DNA from: Muribaculaceae bacterium | GTDB lineage: Bacteria; Bacteroidota; Bacteroidia; Bacteroidales; Muribaculaceae | NCBI GenBank assembly: GCA_022484565.1 | Contig: JAKVKZ010000002.1 | Location: 29,615 to 93,614 of the forward strand | Length of the DNA: 64,000 bases | Reading direction: 5' to 3' | Position numbers and translations under genes: made by a program | The notes under the pieces: model-generated | The model's database searches: none | What the model was told of the DNA's origin: nothing | Seen by the model: the letters and a program-made list of their open reading frames with translations, nothing else | Shown here: positions 19,214 to 26,763 of the stretch, in pieces | Position numbering within the stretch: position 1 is the first letter of the stretch | How the letters are laid out: the number at the start of each line of letters is the position of its first letter

Positions 19214-20731
19214 ATGAGACTATTTATATTTGCCATAGGCGGTACAGGTTCGCGGGTGCTGAAATCACTGATAATGCTTTCGGCAGCCGGAGTGAAGCCT
19301 CTTGATGAAAGTGGACAAAAAATAAAGGCATTTGAAATAATACCTATCATAGTGGACCCTCATAAATCGAATGAGGACTTGAAACGCACCGATGTGCTGC
19401 TGTCGAATTACAGCACCATAAGAAGACGCCTCTACGGCGATTCGGATGAGGCAGAAGGATTCTTTGCGACCAAGATTTCCACTTTGCGCAGCATAATGAA
19501 GGACACGTCGGTAAACCTGACTGATACCTTTATATTCAATCTGTCGACAGTAGAGAAATGCAAATTCCGCGATTTCATCAACTACGATACGATGAGTGAG
19601 AGCAACCATGCGCTCACATCACTGCTTTTTGCCGACTATCAGCTTGAGAACAAGATGAACATAGGATTTGTCGGTTCACCTAATATCGGAAGTATAGCCT
19701 TGAACCAAATAAAGGACAGCGATGAATTCAAGGCATTCGCCAACATACTGACGAATGACGACCGAATATTCTTCATAAGCTCAATATTCGGCGGAACAGG
19801 AGCATCAGGCTTCCCGATACTGGTGAAGAATATCCGCAATGCCCAAAACCTGAACGTGGCGAATAAAGAATTTCTGCGCAGGGCACCAATCGGAGCATTG
19901 ACTGTGTTGCCGTATTTCAACATTCAGCACACTGACGACGGAAGAATCGACAAGGCGGATTTCATAGTAAAGACGCAGTCGGCACTGCAATATTACAATG
20001 AGACGCTGACCAACGATACTGATGCTCAAATCAACGAGCTTTATTATCTTGGCGATTCCATAAGCTCCTTGCCATATCAGTACGACCCTGGAGAGAACGG
20101 GCAAAAGAACAATGCACATCTTATAGAAATGATAGGCGCACTCGCACCGCTGAAATTTGCCGGAACACCCGACTATAAGCTGCGTGACCAAAATGGATAT
20201 CCATTGAAGACGGCAGCCTACGAATACGGCTTGGAAACTGACACGAATGAAGTGACGTTCAAGGCGTTTGGGGCTTCGACAAGGCATCTTTTATATAATG
20301 ATATGGTGAAATTCCATTTGCTTTATATGTATCTCAAAAACGGTTTTGAGAAGAATATCGGAAAAGGATACACTCAGGATGCGCCAGAGATAAGGAATGA
20401 ATTCACCGCGACAGATTTCTACAGGACACTCGACACGCAATTCTTCACAGCATACGTGGATTGGCTTGGAGAAATGCGCAACAACAACCGCAGCGTGAAC
20501 CTTTTCGATTATCTCAGCGCTGACATGAACAATGTGATTAGCGGAGTGGGAACGAAAAAGACATGGGTAGGGCACAAGAGCATAAGTTGCGACTCATTCT
20601 TGAGCGAGATGAACCGGCTCAGCCGTGACAACAAGAGCTATTCGGCAGGCCACGAGGAGTTCAAACTGTTTGACCTGTTCAACCGTGCCGCCGACAATCT
20701 TCTGCCTGACAAATATGAAAACATCAATTAA
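19214..20731 (+). CDS. Tubulin/FtsZ-like (Tubulin_2-type) protein
   Basis: N-terminal FAIGGTGSRVLKSL, IIPIIVDPHKSNEDLKR, and tubulin-signature-like SSIFGGTGASGFPIL. Confidence 0.72.
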   Translation: MRLFIFAIGGTGSRVLKSLIMLSAAGVKPLDESGQKIKAFEIIPIIVDPHKSNEDLKRTDVLLSNYSTIRRRLYGDSDEAEGFFATKISTLRSIMKDTSVNLTDTFIFNLSTVEKCKFRDFINYDTMSESNHALTSLLFADYQLENKMNIGFVGSPNIGSIALNQIKDSDEFKAFANILTNDDRIFFISSIFGGTGASGFPILVKNIRNAQNLNVANKEFLRRAPIGALTVLPYFNIQHTDDGRIDKADFIVKTQSALQYYNETLTNDTDAQINELYYLGDSISSLPYQYDPGENGQKNNAHLIEMIGALAPLKFAGTPDYKLRDQNGYPLKTAAYEYGLETDTNEVTFKAFGASTRHLLYNDMVKFHLLYMYLKNGFEKNIGKGYTQDAPEIRNEFTATDFYRTLDTQFFTAYVDWLGEMRNNNRSVNLFDYLSADMNNVISGVGTKKTWVGHKSISCDSFLSEMNRLSRDNKSYSAGHEEFKLFDLFNRAADNLLPDKYENIN

Positions 20732-20743
20732 AGGATTATCATT

Positions 20744-23700
20744 ATGAGCAATATACTGTCGTACAACAATAGCACAAACAAAACGGGCGCTGAGGACTGG
20801 ATTCCGGTCACGCCCTATACTGATGATGACATCAAAAAGATAAAAGATCCGAACGGCGGGCTGTCGGAAAGTCCGCGCACAGCCATACCAAGTCCGTTCG
20901 CGCAGCTCGATTTGGTGAAAAACGCTTTTGCACATCTCGGCGCAAGCGATAAATTGCGGGGTGCAGTTATGGATATGCGTCTGGTGTCGAATGCGCTTGA
21001 CATAGCACAATTGTTTTTCTGTTTTGAGAACCATAAGGACTATCTGCGGGTGGTGCGCTGGAACTGCGAATCGGATTTGCAGGCACTAAAAGCGTCGCCG
21101 GCACACAGGTTGTATGGTGAAACGCTTGAATTATTCCTCAATTCGGACAAGAACGCATATAATTTTGACGGATTCACTGATTGGTATATACTGATAAATG
21201 ACGTCACAGTAATTGGAGCTACATCCCCTGCCTCGTTGACTATGGCTGCTCCAATCAATCATCAGATAGACAGCATCATGGTGGAGCAGGGAGTAAGCCT
21301 ATTCTCTTCGGTGCGCCAATTATGGGAACGTGATGAGGATTTTGTGCTCTATATGTTCCTGCTTTTCAACGCATTTCCGATGCTGCGCCAAAGATTGGGC
21401 GGAATTTACACATATATGCTCCGCAATCTTGATGTGATAAGGGAAAAGCGCACAGATTTGTATAAACGAATCAGCGACGACATCACTAATCCTACAGCAC
21501 TCGACATGAGCGCTGCCGATGTTCTCCGTCAGAAACTTGACGAATACTACACGCCATTTAATGGCGATGTCACCATATCGGTGCTTGGAGCACAATTCTA
21601 CAAGAAACGCAGTTCAGTGATACGCGCGAATGTGGAGGAGAGCGATTTTCAGCTTAAACCGTCCCGCCAGCAGGCTGACGGAGATGTGCTGCCACTTGTG
21701 CTTCGCAGCAACTTTGACGGTTCGGTTGACAATATGAAGTATATTGACAAGATGTGGAACAGCACAACTGAGGTACTGACCGGTGGAGTGCCAGTAGAGT
21801 CAAGGAAACTGCCGGATTCCTCAATATATTATCCATTTGTAACCACGAACGATTTTTTGTCGGATACAATCATCCAGCTCAGCGGCCCGATTGATAATTC
21901 GCACTATTTCGACGGAAATCTGAAGAGCCGCAGCGTTGAGCCGGAGAACGGATATTTGTTGCCGTTGACCCCATTGTTCTTCAAGTATTTCAATTCAGAG
22001 GATCTGCTGCATGAAGTGTTCGGCAGGAAAATGATTGAGATAACCGAGGGAAAAGATGAGGTGAAGGTGCTGCTGCGCATACCGATGAAAAAGAAATACA
22101 TGGAACTTTTCCGCATATACCGATTGGCACCCGAGGCAGACTGGAGATTCAACGAGAAAATCAATATCGGGCGGATGATTCCGCAAGTGCGCATTTCCAC
22201 CGCTGTTTTCCCGTTTGTCAAGACAGGCGTGTCCGACAGCTATTCGGTGCAATTGTTCTCGATGGTACAGACAGCGACGACATCGCTGCAATTTTATGCC
22301 AATGGCAACAAACCCGTAGGGAATGACGCCAATGGAGGAATAAGGTCGGAATCATTATTCACAACACGTTATTATGACATTGATGCTACGTTCGATTATT
22401 TTGAAGTGATGATGGCAAGCGATTTCGGCACTCAAAGCGGAGTGGTTCTGCCATTGTGGAAGCCTTATACCGCATCGAGCAAAGAATTGATTTTTGCAGT
22501 GGATTTCGGAACAACCAATTCGCATGTGGAATATGCCGAAAAGGGGCAGTTGCCTGAAACAATAACATTCAATGACAATACGGAGCAGGAACTCGTTGCC
22601 ACTTTGCTGAAAAAGGGAGCACTTGACCAGGCCGAAACGCTGATGCGTGTGGAATTTTTGCCGCGTGACATCGACAACATCTATGGCTTCCCGCTGCGCA
22701 CGGCACTTGCAATTAATGACGATAACAATGGCGATACAAAACTGTTCAAGGACTTAAACATCCCATTCCTTTATGAGAGGAAATATTTTGCTGGCTATAA
22801 TGTGATAACGAGTCTGAAATGGACCGGCAATCAAATGCTGTCGCAAGAATTTCTGCGGGAGATAGTACTGCTGATAAAGGCAAAGGTGCTTCTTGAAAAC
22901 GCAAGTCTTGCAAATACGCATATCGTGTATTTTTATCCAGTCAGCATGAGCGGAAACAAACGGGCGCAATTCAATGAATTGTGGGAACGCCTGTTCTCAA
23001 CCTACATCGGCGGTGATGCCAAGAACCTGTATTTCTACCCCGAATCAATTGCTCCAGCTTATTATTACAAGAATTCCGCTGTGGCAGGCAGTTGCTACGT
23101 GTCGATTGATATTGGCGGCGGCACAAGCGATGTGGTGGTGTACACTCCGACAGCCGATAAACTGAAAAGCGAGCCGAACATAATTTCATCATTCCGCTTT
23201 GCCGGAAATGCCATATTCGGTGACGGTTTCACCCAGAATGATGCTGACAATAATCCGCTGCTCGACCATTACACGGAATATTTCAAGAAACTCATCAATA
23301 AGAATGATGACCTTGCATATCTTAACAGCATACTGAATGAGGTGATGAACCAGAAAAGGTCGGAGGACATCAATGCGTTCCTGTTCTCAATAGAGAACGT
23401 AGAGGAACTGCGTAAACTTCGGGAGATAGACCGTCAGCTTTATTCATACAATGCACTGCTCCGCAATGATGAACACAGGAAGCTGATATTCCTGTACTTC
23501 TATTCGGCAATCATCTATTATATCTGCTGCATGATGAAGCATCGCGGATTGATAATGCCGAAACAGGTTTATTTCAGCGGAACAGGTTCGAAGATATTGA
23601 ATATAATAGGAAATATCGAACAGATTGAAAGCTTGACAAAGACTATAATTGAAAGAGTGTTCGGCCAAAGTTACACTGAAAAGTTCGAGATAAAGATTGA

Positions 23701-24172
23701 GAAGGACAAGCCGAAACAAATAACCTGCAAAGGCGGAATCCAACTTGAAAATGAAAGGCTTGCAGGGAATGTTGACAACGATTGGTTCAAGCCCGCAAAT
23801 GTGAACAAGCTGAAATACTGCTATTCAATGACGAAGGATGAGACGTTGACATTCGGAAAAGTCAATGAGCTTGACACCCGTCATGAAATAGAGAAGCAAG
23901 TGAATGACTTCAATGAATTCTTCATGTCGCTTTGCACGAATGAAGTGAAAGATGAGTTTGGCATCGACAACAAGGTGCTGCACGTTTTCCATGATGCTCT
24001 TTCCGACAACATTTTCAATTATCTTACGGCTGGCATCAACAGCTATCTGAATGGTAACTATGATGGGCCAGAGGAAGTGATTGAGGATGTGCCGTTCTTC
24101 TATCCGATAATCGGAATTATTCGTAACAATCTGCTTAAGCAACTTTGTCACGAGGTGATAAGCAAGCTTTAA
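20744..24172 (+). CDS. Large Hsp70/actin-like ATPase with a ~580-aa N-terminal extension
   Basis: Phosphate-1 LIFAVDFGTTNSHVEYA, phosphate-2 YVSIDIGGGTSDVVVY, adenosine-like KQVYFSGTGSKIL. Confidence 0.82.
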   Translation: MSNILSYNNSTNKTGAEDWIPVTPYTDDDIKKIKDPNGGLSESPRTAIPSPFAQLDLVKNAFAHLGASDKLRGAVMDMRLVSNALDIAQLFFCFENHKDYLRVVRWNCESDLQALKASPAHRLYGETLELFLNSDKNAYNFDGFTDWYILINDVTVIGATSPASLTMAAPINHQIDSIMVEQGVSLFSSVRQLWERDEDFVLYMFLLFNAFPMLRQRLGGIYTYMLRNLDVIREKRTDLYKRISDDITNPTALDMSAADVLRQKLDEYYTPFNGDVTISVLGAQFYKKRSSVIRANVEESDFQLKPSRQQADGDVLPLVLRSNFDGSVDNMKYIDKMWNSTTEVLTGGVPVESRKLPDSSIYYPFVTTNDFLSDTIIQLSGPIDNSHYFDGNLKSRSVEPENGYLLPLTPLFFKYFNSEDLLHEVFGRKMIEITEGKDEVKVLLRIPMKKKYMELFRIYRLAPEADWRFNEKINIGRMIPQVRISTAVFPFVKTGVSDSYSVQLFSMVQTATTSLQFYANGNKPVGNDANGGIRSESLFTTRYYDIDATFDYFEVMMASDFGTQSGVVLPLWKPYTASSKELIFAVDFGTTNSHVEYAEKGQLPETITFNDNTEQELVATLLKKGALDQAETLMRVEFLPRDIDNIYGFPLRTALAINDDNNGDTKLFKDLNIPFLYERKYFAGYNVITSLKWTGNQMLSQEFLREIVLLIKAKVLLENASLANTHIVYFYPVSMSGNKRAQFNELWERLFSTYIGGDAKNLYFYPESIAPAYYYKNSAVAGSCYVSIDIGGGTSDVVVYTPTADKLKSEPNIISSFRFAGNAIFGDGFTQNDADNNPLLDHYTEYFKKLINKNDDLAYLNSILNEVMNQKRSEDINAFLFSIENVEELRKLREIDRQLYSYNALLRNDEHRKLIFLYFYSAIIYYICCMMKHRGLIMPKQVYFSGTGSKILNIIGNIEQIESLTKTIIERVFGQSYTEKFEIKIEKDKPKQITCKGGIQLENERLAGNVDNDWFKPANVNKLKYCYSMTKDETLTFGKVNELDTRHEIEKQVNDFNEFFMSLCTNEVKDEFGIDNKVLHVFHDALSDNIFNYLTAGINSYLNGNYDGPEEVIEDVPFFYPIIGIIRNNLLKQLCHEVISKL

Positions 24173-24202
24173 AAATAATTCATTAATAAGATTTCTGCTA
24201 TT

Positions 24203-25357
24203 ATGAAGAAGATTATGATGATTGCCTTTTGCGCCTTGACTTTCATGGCGGCAATGGCGGCGGGACAGACTGCAAGTCAGGCCCCTGCGAAGGAAGCATA
24301 TTCAGATACGACGGTGATGACTGATGCCCAATGGGACCATGCTTTGGCAATAGTAGCCATCACGGCAGTGAACCAGACCGATAGCGACCCGAACCTTACG
24401 ATGCAAACGGCAAGCGGTAAATATGGCGACAATCCATTGTGGGGAGAAATCACTGATAAGTTAGGGCAGTTGGCAAATGCCCCCAAGACTTTAAAGGCGT
24501 TGGAACCCGTTGCAATGGACGTGTTTAAACTTGCAAAAGTTCAAGACAATACCATAAATGAAAAGGATTGCTGGACTGCGGCCAAAGATGCTATAATCAA
24601 GTCGAATACGGCTGTTCAGAAACCAGCAAACCAGCCATCGCAAGTGTTGCCGCAGAATGTTCAAACTGAGGAACAAGAACATCCGCACGGATTAGACATG
24701 AATAATTTAATCAACATTGTCATCAATGTCCTTATGCTGGCACTTGCAGTGTTTGCCGTGATAACCGCGATGCGGGCAAAAAATCAGGTGGATAATTTGA
24801 AAGATAAATTTAAGGGTGACATTGACGCATTGATGAATGAAATCAAAAAGCGTGAAGATGAACTCAAACGCTCACTGGGACAATTAAACAACTATTTGAA
24901 TAATCAACAGCATGCAGAAAGCGATGATGAGCCAATAAGGAACGATACGCAATATAATAATGTCCAATATCCGGTTCAAACGCCGCAAAGGCCACAGCAG
25001 CAACCGCCGCAATCACCTTATAGCCAAGCTCAACCGCCACGCAAACTGTTTCTCTCGAAAGCTGACAGAAATGGCCAATTCATAAAAGCTACGGATAAAT
25101 ATGATTTAGGAAATTCGATTTTTGAACTCAGCACTTCTGACGGAAAAAACGGCACTTTCAGAGTGGTTGACTCACAAAGCGTACACGAGATGGCACTTAT
25201 GATGCCAACTGATTATCTGACACGAGTATGCAGCGGCGATAATATACAGCTTTCACAGGGAAAGCATTGCATAGTTACCGATACTCCGGGCACCGCACGC
25301 TATGAATCAGGCCATTGGGTAATGGTTACAAAAGCTGCCATTCATTATGAAGCTTAG
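24203..25357 (+). CDS. Membrane protein with signal peptide, central TM, coiled coil and Pro/Gln-rich linker
   Basis: Signal-like MKKIMMIAFCALTFMAAMAAG; TM INIVINVLMLALAVFAVITAM; coiled coil; PQRPQQQPPQSPYSQAQPP linker; C-terminal globular domain. Confidence 0.65.
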   Translation: MKKIMMIAFCALTFMAAMAAGQTASQAPAKEAYSDTTVMTDAQWDHALAIVAITAVNQTDSDPNLTMQTASGKYGDNPLWGEITDKLGQLANAPKTLKALEPVAMDVFKLAKVQDNTINEKDCWTAAKDAIIKSNTAVQKPANQPSQVLPQNVQTEEQEHPHGLDMNNLINIVINVLMLALAVFAVITAMRAKNQVDNLKDKFKGDIDALMNEIKKREDELKRSLGQLNNYLNNQQHAESDDEPIRNDTQYNNVQYPVQTPQRPQQQPPQSPYSQAQPPRKLFLSKADRNGQFIKATDKYDLGNSIFELSTSDGKNGTFRVVDSQSVHEMALMMPTDYLTRVCSGDNIQLSQGKHCIVTDTPGTARYESGHWVMVTKAAIHYEA

Positions 25358-25883
25358 CATCAGTTGGTTTGTGGCATTAGTCGTTGTCTTGATGATTGGG
25401 CTGACTTTTTCATCATGCCGTGTGCGTCATCACACGGTTAATGGCAAAAGAAGTGAGCGGGTAAGCGGAAATGATGGTGGCGACAGTCGCCATGTAGGGA
25501 AGCAAATCATCAAGATGCGGGAGGAAAATGGCGTGTACTATATTCCTGTAAAGATAGATGATGTGCCGATGGAATTCATCTACGACACTGGTGCTGCCAT
25601 TGTTTCCATTTCGGTGGTTGAAGCAGAATTTCTGTATCGACAAGGAAAACTCAGCGACGCTGACGTGGTGGGCGAGGGTGATTTTGGCGATGCAAACGGC
25701 ACTGTGACTAAAAATACCATTGTGATTCTGCATAATGTTACTGTCGGCGATTACACAATTCATGACGTGCAGGCGGCAGTTTCGGAAAATCAGAATGCGC
25801 CTTTACTGTTTGGTCAGACGGCCATGAAGCGATTCGGCAAGGTCACTTTTGATTATGAGAACGATGAATTGATAATAGAATGA
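25347..25883 (+). CDS. Retropepsin-like aspartic protease lipoprotein
   Basis: Lipobox-like LTFSSCRVR; active-site-like MEFIYDTGAAIVSIS; LLFGQTAMKRFGKVTFDYENDELII. Confidence 0.78.
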   Translation: MKLSISWFVALVVVLMIGLTFSSCRVRHHTVNGKRSERVSGNDGGDSRHVGKQIIKMREENGVYYIPVKIDDVPMEFIYDTGAAIVSISVVEAEFLYRQGKLSDADVVGEGDFGDANGTVTKNTIVILHNVTVGDYTIHDVQAAVSENQNAPLLFGQTAMKRFGKVTFDYENDELIIE

Positions 25884-25906
25884 CAAAAAAGGAAGAGTTG
25901 TAGGTT

Positions 25907-26599
25907 ATGAAGTTGAAATGCCCAGAATGCGGTAAGGAAATAGAAGTTTCAGAAGAAATACTTAAGAAAGTAGGAGGCTCTGTGACTTGTCCAAGTTGCC
26001 TGACCGATTTCGTAGTAGATGGATTCGCTTCATTGCCTTCGGCGCAGAATGATTCGCAACAGAAGGAAAAAGCAAAGTCAGAACCAGAAAAGGAAGAAAC
26101 CCAATTCTGTCCAAAGTGCGGGAAGAAAATTCCGCGCAATGTGCATTATTGTCCTAATTGTGCTTATAGCTTCATTGCGCCCGACCTTCCTAAAACGGTA
26201 GCTCCGCCACCAATAACGTATTCTGTGCAGCAGCCAATGGATCCACCTCAAATTGTTCAATCTCAACCGCAACAACCATTGGCACCTCAATTTCCGTCGA
26301 ATATGACCAAATGGAACTGGGGGGCATTCTTGTTCACACCAATCTGGGGATTGTTCAATGGCATATATTGGCTATTGTGGATGTTTGTATTTTACTGTAT
26401 TCCTGGTGGTATACTAATCAATCTTATAATAAGTTTTTCATTTGGAAGTTCGGGAAATAGAAAAGCTTGGGCTAAATATAATGGTACAGTTGAGGACTTT
26501 GAGAATAAACAACACGGATGGAATGTGGCTGGAATATTGGTTTTTCTGTTGGGAATACTATTTATAGTTATTGAATTGATAAGTATCTATTATCACTAA
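25907..26599 (+). CDS. Zinc-ribbon membrane protein (two zinc ribbons, C-terminal DUF2628-like TM region)
   Basis: CPECGKEI...CPSC and CPKCGKKIPRNVHYCPNC; WNWGAFLFTPIWGLFNGIYWLLW. Confidence 0.75.
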   Translation: MKLKCPECGKEIEVSEEILKKVGGSVTCPSCLTDFVVDGFASLPSAQNDSQQKEKAKSEPEKEETQFCPKCGKKIPRNVHYCPNCAYSFIAPDLPKTVAPPPITYSVQQPMDPPQIVQSQPQQPLAPQFPSNMTKWNWGAFLFTPIWGLFNGIYWLLWMFVFYCIPGGILINLIISFSFGSSGNRKAWAKYNGTVEDFENKQHGWNVAGILVFLLGILFIVIELISIYYH

Positions 26600-26605
26600 A
26601 GGAAT

Positions 26606-26654
26606 AAAGCAAAAACAAGTAAACTTGATTTGCATTTCCATTCGCCTTGCACTA
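26606..26654 (+). repeat. 49-bp direct repeat, copy 1 (promoter module)
   Basis: AAAGCAAAAACAAGTAAACTTGATTTGCATTTCCATTCGCCTTGCACTA, identical to 26691-26739. Confidence 0.95.
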
Positions 26655-26660
26655 AATTTG
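26629..26660 (+). promoter_or_regulatory. Putative promoter TTTG-N20-TAAATTTG
   Basis: TTTG 26629-26632, 20-nt spacer, TAAATTTG 26653-26660. Confidence 0.7.
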
Positions 26661-26690
26661 ACTGGCGTCGAAGATAGGCTGCGGCTCAGG

Positions 26691-26739
26691 AAAGCAAAAA
26701 CAAGTAAACTTGATTTGCATTTCCATTCGCCTTGCACTA
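26691..26739 (+). repeat. 49-bp direct repeat, copy 2 (promoter module)
   Basis: Perfect copy of 26606-26654, offset 85 bp. Confidence 0.95.
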
Positions 26740-26745
26740 TCTTTG
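26714..26745 (+). promoter_or_regulatory. Putative promoter TTTG-N20-TATCTTTG for the antiporter gene
   Basis: TTTG 26714-26717, 20-nt spacer, TATCTTTG 26738-26745; ATG at 26764. Confidence 0.8.
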
Positions 26746-26763
26746 CAAAACAAACCTTAGGCA

